Below are positions 32,373-44,600 of a stretch of 64,000 bases of DNA, one piece after another (within the stretch, counting starts at the first letter, position 1; every line of letters starts with the position of its first letter). The stretch spans positions 4,144,381 through 4,208,380 of the forward strand of contig OZ025887.1 of NCBI GenBank assembly GCA_964019415.1, given 5' to 3'. The notes beneath the pieces are model-generated. The model did not search any database. It saw nothing but the letters and a program-made list of their open reading frames with translations, and was not told where the DNA came from. Origin of the DNA: Ianthella basta (taxonomy: Eukaryota; Porifera; Demospongiae; Verongiida; Ianthellidae). The position numbers and the translations under genes are program-made.

Positions 32373-35300
32373 TTACACTCCACCGTGAGAGCTATCATCA
32401 GGGTGGTGGGACAGTACCGGCTGATTCATCTTCAGCTCCTCCAGAGTATTTGGCGTTGGCACTCCTTTTGTTTCAGGCAGCTTCAAGGTGCACACACCCG
32501 CAATGGTGGACACCAGTCCAAGGAGGCAGAGTGGGAGTGCAGGGTTCTCTGCTGACTGCAGGGAGGTTAGTGACACCCACCAAAGCACACACGAGGCTTG
32601 TCTAGCAAATTAGGAGTATTTTGATACAGATAGACACCTGACAGACTAATGCAATGCCACACCAAGTAGTTGAAGTGCAATACCTGAAGGTATACTTAGT
32701 TACTATGCTATTTTGAGAGATACAAGCACTCTCTTTGAGTGGACAGAGATAGAAAGTGTTCACCATGCAGTTCTAAAGGTCAACACCAACACACTGTGTG
32801 GTACAGCTATATACCTAACATGCAAGTTGTAGTGGAAACAGAACGATGTATAGCAAGACACACTCCAAACTTACAAGCACAAAGGGGGATAGTATACATC
32901 CACACCTTGCTGCAGCTGAAACTGTACTGAGGCCAACATTCCTGCAGTAAGTGCGAAGTTGGCAGCCAGTGCCCCCCAGTCAGTAGTGGTGAGTCCCTAC
33001 TCCCCTACCTGAGCTGAGCATTGCCAAGGAAACCACCACTCACACACACACTACACACCACATGTCAATACAACTCACCGCACTTCCGTGGGAAAGAGTT
33101 CTGCTGAATAGAAGTACACAATAGTACATGCTGCAGCTACAGCCATTCTTGCAATGATTGTAAGCATCACACGACAAATCATGGCAAGTTCAGGATGAGA
33201 GGCATCCACAGCAAAAGAGAATGCCACACTGCACACAAAACATGCCCCACTGATAAAGAACAGCCTTGCTAGTGCATCTCGGCGTCCCATCCTGCAAGGA
33301 GGCAAGCACATGCAACTTCTTTATAATGGACATCTCTGAAGTGGACACTGCCTACTGTACCAGCTACATAGTGGTGGGCCTACTGTTATGATGTACACAC
33401 ACACATGCATGCACAATAGACAAGCAAGGAAGAGGGCAAAATATGCGGAGCTGGCCATCACCCATCATTTTGTCCCACTGGCAGTGGAAACCTCCGGTGT
33501 TTTCGGTTCAGAGGCGCAGATGTTCTTTCGTGAGCTTGGCCGCCGCATCAAAGATGAGTCAGGCGAGCCCCAGGCCCACCAATACTAGTCTCGCGCGCCA
33601 GCCCCTATTTCCCTTATTGCGCATTCTGAGCGCGATTGTGCAATAATAGGGGCTGGGTGCGAGACTACACCAATACCTGCTGCAGAGAATTTCAGTGGCT
33701 GTACAGCGGGGGAACGCGGCGGCAGTGCTCGGCACTTCCTCCCCAGACAATTTTGATTTAATCTATTTTCAATGACACTCATTTTTGCATGTAGGTGCAC
33801 CCTGGTGCACCAGTTACTAATTGCTAGCCTGTATGATTTATTGTTAGGATTTTAGTTTGTTTCAATCATTTATTATTATTAAGTGTTTCTGTTTTGAAAG
33901 AGACATGCCTTGTTATATTCTAATAACTCTAAAAAAATAGACACACACAGCCAAAACATTTTATCATTAAATCTTAGTAGCCACATGCACAATGTAACAT
34001 GCAGTGCCACAAGTACACACTAACAAGCACTTACTCATGCAGTACAGAGAACTGAAGGGTGTAGTAAACACACAACAGTATTACTTCACTAGCCCCCACA
34101 TCTGTCGATACCTCTCTGAGATGTAAATGCTGAACAGGTAAGCTGGTGCTTCCAGCAGCGTGCCGACTGCAAAGTTGAAATATCTGTTGCCTCCCAGACG
34201 ATCGGAGGTTATCCAAATTACACCGTAGTATGCAACCAATGCAGCAAACCTGCAAGTAGTGGAGGGATGGCATGCATAGTACCAACATGTTTACTGTGAC
34301 TTGCTCCTCCAGCCACTTACCAGCAAACAAGGAGTGTGGCAGTCCGGGATGCTATTTCTGGAAAGCTGAACAAGGATAAACAGTTCTTGGAAACTCTCTT
34401 TTCCTCCGGCCTCCTCAGCTCAAATGTTGGTAGGGGTGCCTGGTTCCCATGAGATATGTCCAACAGCACTGCCTTGGACTCTTCCACTCTGTTGTTGACC
34501 AACAGCCAACTAGGCGATTCTGGGACCCATCTAACAAGAGCAGGGATGGCAGCATGTGTCAAATATGGTGAGTATCTCTTAGACCCTGTACGTTATACCA
34601 CAAGCACCCACTCAGCTCACCTCATAACCAGCAGAGGGATGCCTGTAATGCATGCTGTGAGGCCTATGAGCAAACGCCAGTTGCTGACAAAAACAGAAAG
34701 TGTCACCAATGCAGTCATTCCAAGCACATGGAAGAAGTTGCCATATGCTTGCACGCGGCTACGATAATCTGGCCCAGTTAATTCAAAAACCCATATAGTT
34801 ACACCAAGTATGACTCCTTGTGATATGAAGCCCACAATGAATCTTAAGAGCACGTAGGTGGTGATGCCAATGGACACTGCACTTAGAGCTGAACAAGCAA
34901 CGAGAAGGACAACAGACCAATACAGCAGGGCCTGTCGGCCGTATTTATCTCCAAAGGGCCCCATCACAAAGTTGCTCAATAAAGCGCCCAAGAAGAATGC
35001 ACTCTGAGGTAGCCTTGCCAAGTAAGACCTACTACACAACAAGTTCCACTGCACAGGGAGAGAAGGAAGCACTACATAATTGATAGTTTATCCAGCATCC
35101 CACATGGCAGCTGCAAGGAGCTAGCTATGAATGTCTGTAGACAGAAACTAGACAGTGAAAGGGATAGGCAACAGAGCTATAGTGTGAGACAGCCAAGAAC
35201 TTGCTTACAGAATACATAGCCTAAGGTGCCTCTAGTGTGCACAACACTGCCATACAGCACACAGTGTGTGCATGTGCTTCAAGCTTTATGTAACAGAACA

Positions 35301-36045
35301 TCAAGATACAAGATGCACAGGTTGTCACAAACATGCAGGATTCCTCACTCCCCTTTCTTCAGTCAGCTGATGATGCTATCACACCAACACACAGTGAACT
35401 ACATGCAAAGTCTTTCAATCTCAATCGTGACAGTTTCTCACAAGTACGTATGTAAGTACATGCATAGATATTCTACACTACGCAACCGTAGTGTAGAATA
35501 TCTATGGCATGTGAGGACCGGACTGAGTCGTTCGTGATATGCCAAGCTAAATACCTAAAATAATGCTAAAGTATAAATGCTAATAGCTACGTATACACAG
35601 TCGCACGTATTGGTATGTGTCCTAACGCTAGCATTATTACGGTTACTTAGGGTTACCCACGTACGGCAGGTGGAGCTACCAGCCCTTGCCACGCTATAGC
35701 AAGCTGAATAGCTACACAGTGGGCGGCACTTACCTCCGTCACTGTGCTTGTAACTGGACCATCAAACCGAGGAGAGCACAGACCATTCTCGTAGGCGTTG
35801 CAGTCCTTTCCAAGCTCTTCAACTAGAGTGAGGTTGCTAAGGCTATCAGGGAGTCGAGAACTCGTAGGACTTTGCGCGACTTTCACACACGTCCACTCTG
35901 GCTCGTAGTCTGCATAACTGGAGGCCAATAAATGGAATGCCAAGAAGGCGTGAGCGATCTGAATTATAAAGAAATACTTCTTCTGTGAAGGTCCCCATTG
36001 TCCAGCTTTTACAAGAGCTTCGTCAACGAACAATGTTGCAGCCAT
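32373..36045 (-). CDS. SLC22-type organic ion transporter (gene C), seven exons, 531 aa
   Basis: Exons 35734-36045, 34621-35048, 34321-34575, 34112-34249, 33079-33291, 32875-32941 and 32373-32555 have the same lengths as those of gene B (312, 428, 255, 138, 213, 67, 183 nt) and sum to 1596 nt without a stop. The SLC22 signatures are all present: PQSAFFLGALLSN, GDKYGRQ, WVPESPSWLL, SAELFPTEVRN, CILSPFVL, KLPETKG. Differences from B are few and scattered. Its intron 5 lacks the LINE and shows the pre-insertion sequence. The start lies 87 bp after the stop of the TECPR2-like gene on the same strand, so its promoter must be very short or lie within that gene. The substrate is unknown. Confidence 0.9.
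33415..33760 (+). pseudogene. Retroelement C-terminal coding fragment interrupted by a MITE
   Basis: Plus-strand translation gives KYAELAITHHFVPLAVETSG, then FFRELGRRI and, after the MITE, LLQRISVAVQRGNAAAVLG. This resembles the tail region of reverse-transcriptase proteins seen in many invertebrate genomes. The frame is cut by an 82-bp MITE plus 9-bp duplication. It lies in the same intron as the RT pieces in gene B. Confidence 0.55.
33577..33676. mobile_element. 82-bp MITE with 9-bp target-site duplication
   Basis: The element at 33586-33667 begins TAGTCTCGCGCGCCAGCCCC and ends with its inverted copy. Identical CACCAATAC flanks lie at 33577-33585 and 33668-33676. The host sequence is a retroelement frame, so the insertion is unambiguous. 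Confidence 0.88.
35463..35506. repeat. Perfect hairpin, 20-bp arms, 4-nt loop
   Basis: CATAGATATTCTACACTACG, loop CAAC, then the exact reverse complement. It lies in intron 1 of gene C and has no counterpart in gene B. Confidence 0.95.
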
Positions 36046-36132
36046 TTAATGATTGCACAATAATTCAAGTAAGCGCAAATAAACGAATTAATGATTGACT
36101 ATAGTACAGATTTTTGACACAAGACGGTATTT

Positions 36133-39100
36133 CTACAAAACTTCCCAGCCCTGAATGTCTCCAGTAGGTTGGGGTACTGTTTCTTCGAGCGTGTCCTTAT
36201 CAGTGACAAGTGCCCTTGAAGTGCCATGCTCAAATTGCAGTACCTTCACTTGTCTCTTGACTACTGTCCCGTCATTGCACACTCCCCAAACCTGCCCATC
36301 CTGTGTGCATGAAATCCTCTCAAACTCTCCTGGAATCCTCTTCCAGGCCCTCCCTTCAATCTTAGCAGGATCTACTCCCTCCCTGCAAAGCAGAGACCCA
36401 TCTGGAGCTAGCACCCAAACATGGCGAGCACTGGGACAGAGGTACTTCCCTTTGGCTCCTTCCACCAAACGCCACTGCCGTCCAACAGGGTACTCGGCAG
36501 TCACACCCATTCTCACGTAGATATTGTGCTTGGTATCTACAGCCCACACATACTGGACGGAGGGCCCCACAGCCACTGACACAAAAGGGTGCTGCACACC
36601 TTTTTGCTCCACCTCCAGCCACACCTGTGCAAACCCAGACTCCTTGTCCCGTGCTGCCACATCAAATCGAAACCACGGCTCCCCTGTCTCATCCACTGCC
36701 CAGGCACAGTTGTACCCCAGCCCGACACTGCAAATCTGCCTCCCCCCCAGTTGCATCATCTCTATGTTCTCCCAGGTGGTGCCCAGTGGATGTCGCTTGT
36801 TCGTTCCTTCTCGAGACAGAATGGAGCCGGCCTCAGTGACCACCCACAGTGCTGTCGAAGATGCTGCTAGAGTGGTAACAGAGGAGGTCACTGCCATCTT
36901 GGAGATTTCCCCACGGGAGTTGCAGCTGTACAGCTCTCCATCATCCCTCAACAGCCATGCCACTCCCTTATTCTCGGCAGACACGCCCCCTGCTGCCACC
37001 TGACTCCAAGTGCAGATGTTGAAGAGATCGTCGTTTGTCACTGGGACATAATGGGAACCTGCAAGCGTTGAGAGGCAAACTGATAAGCGCCCTGCTCCAT
37101 CCAATACCCACACACCTCTCCCAGTGATAGCAGCAACAGCAATTGGGCCCTCGGATACGAACCATGACTTGAGACTCTGAAGAGTCTGTGCTGGATGAAC
37201 GAATCTCTGAAGCCCAGTAGACTCAGTTTCTTCTACACTGGTCTTCGTACACACGTTCCACCAAGGGTCACACCCATCAGGGTTATCCTCCGTGATGCCA
37301 TATCTGAAGAATACCCTACCATCCTCTCCCACTATCCAAACAGTATCCATGGACACATACACATTGTGGACGGACACTGGAGTTGACACCTCCTGCCAAC
37401 CACTGCCCAATGGTCCCTCAGAGAAGTCACTTCGAACCAATACCTTCCGATCTTTAGTAACGGCCCACAAGACTACACCACAGCAAGAGAGCTTAACAAT
37501 GTTGGACTTCTCCTCAACAACATGCCACAGTGTGCCTTTAGGGCAGCTGGATGACACACCACTCCTGTAGAGGATCTCACCCTTTTCACTCACTACCCAT
37601 GCTCCATTGCTTCCCAGCGTAACTGAAGCAGCAGTTGCATTCTTCTTTGACGTCCCAATGGTCTCCCAGCCCTGCAGCACCATCGCACCCTTCTGTGGCA
37701 CTAGGGTCTTGACCACAATGCCTTTACTGGACACTCCCCACAGCACATCTCCATCAATGTGGGCAGACAGCTCAGTGAGGTTGACAGACTTGTCACAGTT
37801 CCATTCTGCTGAGATATGCCCACCCTTGACAGTCAGCAAGCGATGGAATACGCTGCCTTTGGAGTCCAGTGCCCAGAGGTGCCGCTTGGATGCAGCAATT
37901 GCTGTAATACTGTGGCGACTGGGAGGTAGATTCAGGGGTATCCAAAAATCATCAGAGTCACCAGCCCTGTCCTCAACTGGTAGAGGGTCTGCCTCTGCCT
38001 CCTCAGTGGTCTCTTCCTTGTGCTCCTCTACTCTGTCTTCTTCCACTTCCAAGTGATGAAGAGGACTATGGCTCACCTTTTCAGAGGAAGACTCTTCAGA
38101 TTCAGCAATACCTTCGGATGTCTCTCCCTCCTCTGTCCTCCCATGCTCTATCTGTGGTGAGACTGTTTCACGTATACCTTCAGCATCAGCTGCAGTGGAG
38201 AGGCTCTGCTCCTCTGCAGCCAGCAGCACAGCTGCATCCCCATCGGTGGCTTCTTCACCTGTGACCAATACCTCCACCTCCGCTACTGTGGTGGACTCAG
38301 GATGCTGCTCTGACAAGTTTGGGGGAGTGTCCTCCTGTTCTGCAGGCTCTTGCAGTGGCTCTGGTTGTGGTGTGGGGTCTGGAGTGGGCAGTTTCTCAAT
38401 CTCTTGATCGCTGTGCAGCACTGGTTCGATTGTTGAGGGGCTGCTCCTGCTCGAGTCACTGACTTGTGACAAGGCACCTGGGGACACAGCACCTGTGGAC
38501 TGTGCTGTTTCTGGTGAGAATATAGAGGGTGCCTCCCGTGGCTGTAGCTTTGGATACTCCTTAGGGGAGGGGGGATGCATGGGTGGCACTGGGGAGACCA
38601 ATCGATGCGGTGCTTGGGGTGAGATTGCTGGACCTACAGAGAGAGATAGAGACACATCACTTATATTGCACACACATACACATTAGTGCATAAACACACA
38701 CATTACAACAGTACTGTACGTTAAAGTTATTAGACAGACACATTGCATTGCTTGGGTAAACTGAGCGAAAATAATGATAGAAACATGTCACTTGTGTATG
38801 TGGATGAATACATTGGTGTAGGTGTACACATGTATTAGGGTATAGCTTGAAGTGTACGGTACAGGCCTGTCATTCATTTCTATTATTACCATTATTAGGA
38901 TATAGTACTAAAGGGACGTTTACTGCCACATAGCCAACTCCCTCTGCACTACAAACGTATTCATACTACGTAATCAGTTTGTCAGGTGCAACCACTCCTT
39001 GGGGTGCAAAGTTGTATACAAACATTCTTGTGCAGTGTACGTATCTGTGTCAAACGTGGCCAAAGTACGGGGTGTGGTCTGTGAGATGGCTGATGCATGG

Positions 39101-41522
39101 GGTGTTGTCCGTGTCAAATTCATTGGGTTCTGGTTGCATGTGACCTACTCTGACACACAGATTGCACTGATGACTCAGTATGCCCGCTCACACATCCCAC
39201 ACTCAAAGAGTGTGCAAATCCCACCTTTCTTTTTCCCTTTCTTCTTGACCTGTTTCACCAGCATGCTGATGTCCTGCTCAGTGTTGAAGTCAGCAAGACG
39301 CTTCATCTGCTGGTCCCTCTCCATAAGGGCCAGTGGGCGGGCCTTGGCAGATGACAGCAATTCAGGGCCGTCAATAGAGGTGGATTTCTGCAAGCGGTCC
39401 TCTGTGCCTTCCAAAGTGGTGGACCCCTTGACTTTGTCTGGTCCTGGTGTTCCTGAATCAACACTCTCTGTCACTTCCTTCTCCGTCCCTTCATCCTTGA
39501 TAGGCAGGATCACATGCGGCTTGAACCTTTGCAAGTCGAATCTCATGGACAGCTTTGTGAGAACATTTTTGTCCCGCGAGAGCATATAGATGTCGTCCTT
39601 GCAGGTGGCTACACCAAGGATACTCCTTGGATAGCGGAGGGCTCCAATGACCTTACACTGCACAGGATCAAGGACCCAGAGGTACGTCTGCCAATATGTC
39701 ACCAGGTAGCGGCTGTGCCATGGAAACAGAAGAGAAAAGTGCGCACTGTCGGTTGAGGGAGGGATGTATTTGTGTTCCTGACCCAGGAACATTATGGGCA
39801 GCGCGGTAGGAGAGAGAATCTCGTCTTTCAGTTTGTAAGTCCTCACCACCTTTGGGAGAATGGGGGATTGAACAAAGAGCGTTACAGTGCCATTGATGCT
39901 ACACAGATCATGAAAATGCTGCATTAAGAACATTAATACTTCAGTTTCAATTTCACCAACCTCTCCTTCACTGTTTACGGACCAAATTCGAAACCCAGGT
40001 CTTGCCACAAAAGCTGTTTCACTGCCCACGTCGTGTAGCCCAAAGCTTCCTCCATAAGCTCCTTCCTTCCTCTGTCCTTGCCCAACCTGCTTAAGTCTCC
40101 CAGTCCCTATCTCCATCAGCAAGGTACAGGTCAGTGTGGAGATGAGGAGGTTACTGTGACAGAGGCTGAGTTGGCAGATGTTCCAGCTGCCCTGGAGTAC
40201 CACTGTTGAATCACAAGTGCCCTACACATGCATACAACAAGAACAGCATGCCATGTGGACACATTCACTGTAGCTGTACTCAAACAATCCCAGCAAGGCT
40301 CCATACACAAAGTTGAGCTACAGATTGCATGTCTCAATGGTCTACATGTCTACCACCACACACTGTACATCATATACACTTACAGCACTGACAGTTTGTA
40401 AGCCCCACAATTATAGAGCCTTACAGTGACTACAGTAGCATTGTATTCATTATATGCTTAACTCTCTGCATGCATGTGTATATAGTACATGCATGCAAAC
40501 AAATGTATACCCACACCAACATGTGCACGTATGCACGAACATGTGCACGCACGCACGCACGCATGCCCGCACGCACACACACACACACACACACACCTTC
40601 TCAAATTGTAGCACAGCTTGGACCAACTTTCCATTCGTATATCCAATGAGCAGCCTCTCCCCACCCTCCTCCCACTCCAGCGCACTTGCTGTGACATGGT
40701 CCGGCTCACGAATGACATATCTCTTCACAGGTGACTCTGCATCTCGCACACTGCCAAAGAGGATGACAAACGTGTCACCGTTGGAGCACCCAACTGCAAC
40801 AGCCTGTACATATGGATTGAGCTTCACGACAGTCACTGACTGCTTGGACTCCTGCACAGAGATGACACAGTGCACAGACGTCACAGCACACACACACACA
40901 CACACACACAGTCGTCCATATTAGTATGACATTGTATGCCTCTGTATGTACGGAATAACGTTGTAAGGCCATGGGGAATCAGATGACCAGTCACTGTACA
41001 AAGTGCACAAAGTCAACTGTTGACAACTTAACACCCTCACACGTTTGGAGTACAAGTATCTTGTGACATTGTGCTTTTGTGCCTTCTCACTGACACAATT
41101 TGGGCCCTTGCATCTCAATTTATACGATATGTAGCTTCATGTTCAACTGTTCATATTCCGTGCATGTGCTTACAGAGCTGGCACTATTCTGCACGCTAGC
41201 CAGGACCAAACAGCACCTAGTTAGCGAGTGCTCCACTCGTGTGTCTGCAGCTAATATATGGCGTCATCATTTCCGGCGTGCGGCTGCTTACATGAAAGGT
41301 CTTATGTTGCCAGGAGCTCAGTTCGTACACAGCGACCAGTCCCTTGGTAGAGCCCAGGACTAGGTACTTGGTTGAAACATCCAGGCAGGTGTAGAGGACG
41401 TCTTCCAGCAGCAGGCCGTGCCGTCGAGGGAGAGACTGCCGTAGCTGAGAGAGAGGCTCATACTCGAGAATTATTGGCTCTGTGTACTCTGTAGCAGCAG
41501 GGTGGATGTCATAGGATAGCAT
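36133..41522 (-). CDS. TECPR2: TECPR2-like autophagy protein: WD40-type N-terminus, tectonin repeats, C-terminal LIR
   Basis: Exons 41292-41522, about 40593-40851, 39225-40202 and 36133-38633 give about 1322 aa (the human protein is about 1411). The N-terminus has beta-propeller strands (YTCLDVSTKYLVLGSTKGLV, VVKLNPYVQAVAVGCSNG, ALEWEEGGERLLIG, FRIWSVNSEGEVG). A long acidic, proline- and glutamate-rich linker follows (exon 4, first third). Then come tectonin repeats marked by recurrent W/V patterns (GAWVVSEKGEILYRSG, YVWAVDTKHNIYVRMG, HVWVLAPDGSLLCREG). The last residues are WEVL, a LIR motif for binding LC3/GABARAP, as in TECPR2. It acts in autophagosome and ER-export trafficking. The exon 2 donor lies in a GT repeat and only a donor shifted by four bases keeps the frame. 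Head-to-head with the LRRK-type gene. Confidence 0.85.
40573..40596. repeat. (AC)n microsatellite forming the TECPR2 exon 2 donor
   Basis: On the coding strand exon 2 reads GAGAAG then (GT)n; any GT of the array could act as donor. A second AC array, 40888-40911, lies in intron 1 upstream of the exon. Confidence 0.85.
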
Positions 41523-41697
41523 TTAAGCACATGAAAACAGACTGCGAGGCCGGGTGCAAGCACAAAATGGGTGCTATGCGTTGACAACTCACCCTCAGAC
41601 TCCATATTTGTCCTTTGGGGTCACATGACTCGTTAGCCCCGCCCATCACTCTACCATCACCTGGTAAACGCACACGGATTGCGGAAGGGACGAACGA
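41523..41697. promoter_or_regulatory. Shared 175-bp divergent promoter, TECPR2-like / LRRK-like
   Basis: Only 175 bp separates the two start codons. A GC-box-like CCCCGCCC lies at about 41637-41644, with no clear TATA box. A bidirectional promoter is inferred from spacing. Confidence 0.6.
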
Positions 41698-44600
41698 ATG
41701 GCTTATGATCCCAAGCTGTATAAAGCCTGTCGCGAGGGCGACATGAAAAGGGTGCGATCTACTCTTGCAGCAATCGCGAAAGAACCCAATGCAGACATCC
41801 GGGCCAAATTGCAGCAGAAACTGGGGATATACGGGTACACTCCACTCCACGAGTCGGCGACGGAAGGACACCACGAGGTGCTTCGGTACCTGATAGAGCA
41901 AGGCGGCAATGTGGACGCCAAGGCTAGCAACGGCTACACGCCACTGCACCTGGCTGCGTCAGGTGGACATGTCGAGTGCGTGAAGGTTCTTCTGGAGCAC
42001 GGGGCGAACATCAACGAACCTGACGACTTTCGCAAGACTCCCATCAACACCGCTGAACTAGGAGCAAGAATGGGTGTAGTCAAAGTCCTGAAATCAGCAG
42101 GTACGTGTACAGGCACTACTCAGCTAGGGGATGAAGCGTATAAGGGGCCTGTGTTCCATGCCGCGTGTTTACATTGTTGCAGCTCTTTGCTTTCGCGGGT
42201 CAGGTGGCCATCGCATTTCAGTTGCGTGTGCATTGCTTACAACATCATCACATGCCTGTCATTAGTCATGTATGCACAGTCTATTTCGTCTTAGCCCTGT
42301 CCACCCTTCCAAACCCATTTTGTTCACCTTGACCCGTCATGCACATCTGTTCCATTCACTCACTCTCTAAGCCACAATCACGGCACATTCCCGTCACGTT
42401 CGCTCAGGCTCACCCCACGTGCATTTGCCAAGTATAGCCTGTTAGGAAGTGGCCAAGTTGAGTGTATGCTAATTCACAGCATTAGCTACTGGCTTGGGCT
42501 GTGCTGGCGTGAATACTGAGAAGTCACAAAGCTTATCAGATGAATTGAAGGGGGGGGGGGGGGGGGGGGAGTGCACACTTGTCTTGTACCCAGCCCCCTA
42601 ATGGGGTCATGGCACAGTTGCCCTCAATCAAAATTATATTGAACATCTATATCAGACCACTTCTAAAGGTGTGAGTTTGAGACTAATCCATCAGTGGTCA
42701 ATCCCAATAGGAATTTGTTTTGTTAAATGCGAGGTTCACTCAGGGCATAACCTATCAGATCTAACAGGCATCGCCTCCCTCGTCCTACCTGGAGCGACAC
42801 CTGTGGCCGAATGCGCTTGTGTGTGTGGCATGACTTGGGCTGGTGGTTCATGTTGTGTGTGGCACTGTTATGCGTTAGATGTATGTTACACGAGTGTGGT
42901 GCCAGGAGCTACGTATAAAGTGAATGCTCGAATCTATGCAAAACACAGACAGGCCATGTGCTGAGCTCAGCATTTTGCGCTAATTGCAAAACTATCTGGA
43001 TTTTGCACTAAAATTTTGATAGCTAGAGTACTCTAGTCTAGCACACTTGAACCTTCTCCCCCCCCCCCCCCCCCACACACACGCACTGCCTGCCACCCCT
43101 ACACTTACATCAGAAATACTGAAAGGTCAAGTAAGAGATTTTTATCATTGTTACATCACACACAATGTGCCAATTAGTTGCACATTATTAATCATGTACC
43201 GTATATGTCCATATAGAAGCCGGGTCTCGAATAGAGGCTGGGTCCGAATAGAGGCACGGTCTGGAATCAGCGCACTGGGTCTGTCTTCGACATCTTAAGT
43301 GCAGGCTGGAGGTTCGAGTTGATCGCAGCGTGGTCGATAGTGACTGATTGGAGTTCTGCTGCACTTGCAGTGGCCATGTCCACGAAGAAATCGTACTATT
43401 TCCCCCGGCTAAAGGCTGTGGAGTGCACGCCGAAGAGCAAAGACTGCGAAGAAGATGGGCGTTGCTGGGTTGCAGGCCGAATTGTGAACGTGGTGACTTC
43501 CCACAGCTCGTGCCTTCTAGAAGGAGCTCAGCAGATCAGCGACCACCCGTTTGTTGTGACACTGACAAATTTTATATAGGAAGCATGGCTAGGTATCAGT
43601 TCATTTTAGATTAGTTTTTAATAGAAGCCGGGCTCAAATAGAGGCTGGGTCAAAAATCTCTTGAAAGAAATAGAGGCCCGGGCCTCTATTCGGACATATA
43701 CGGTATACATTTTGATGTGTATATGTAATTCAGCCACTAGCTCTATATCAGCATGAGCAGAACTGACACGGCTGTTCCTTCAGCCTCTCCAAGGTGAACA
43801 CTGCACGGTAGTGTAGTGACTGTCTTTCTGTAGCCTGTGTTGGTACAGTTATGAAAATGTCTCGTTTTGGCAAAGGGCACTTGCACTGCCCCACGCTGAA
43901 CAAGTGTCAAAGGACAGTGCCTGAATGCATGGAGGTTACAATCAATTGCTGATGACAAAAACAAGGCTCACTTGTTACTTCAGCCATAACGACCAGAAAC
44001 TACTGTAATTGACACAATTCAGGAAGGCTGAAAGCACATTGATTAGTCTTCATTGTTCCACTGTAAGCACCCGGACAAGGAAAGGGCTCTAGTGTGGTAG
44101 GCTAGAGTTACGTACTCTGCAACAGAATTAGCTATACTCGATTAAATAATGCCATAAAGACAGTGCCACCAGGCTATTCCACCCCATCTGTCCTGCCTTT
44201 CTGCTGGCCTTTCAGGAGAGATGAGGATAGAGGAGAAGTTCCAAAAGGGAAGGTACGAAATGAGCAGTTCTTGCAGAAAGGCCAAAGTTACTTAATGCTA
44301 AATAAAGGTTTTAGACTCCCTTACTCCTTGTAAAGAATGGACATATGTAGCTCATGATAGTATCCAAGCACATGCCACACCATCTACCGTAAACATAAAC
44401 GTTTTGCTATATTCGTGGGCACCGTTGCATCGTGAAACTATAATCTGCGAAAAGCACAACACATGTTACTCACGAGACCTGGCTCTTGGCAGGACAGACT
44501 CATTATGGACCTTTACCCTTGCTCCCGACCCAGTGTGTAGAGAAGATTTACAAGCGCACGTATCGTATATAATACGTACATGCTTGTCACTCCAAGCTGT

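Noticed and set aside
36362..38492. Plus-strand frames opposite the TECPR2-like last exon
   Set aside because: Shadows of a strong minus-strand coding frame; no domain recognised.
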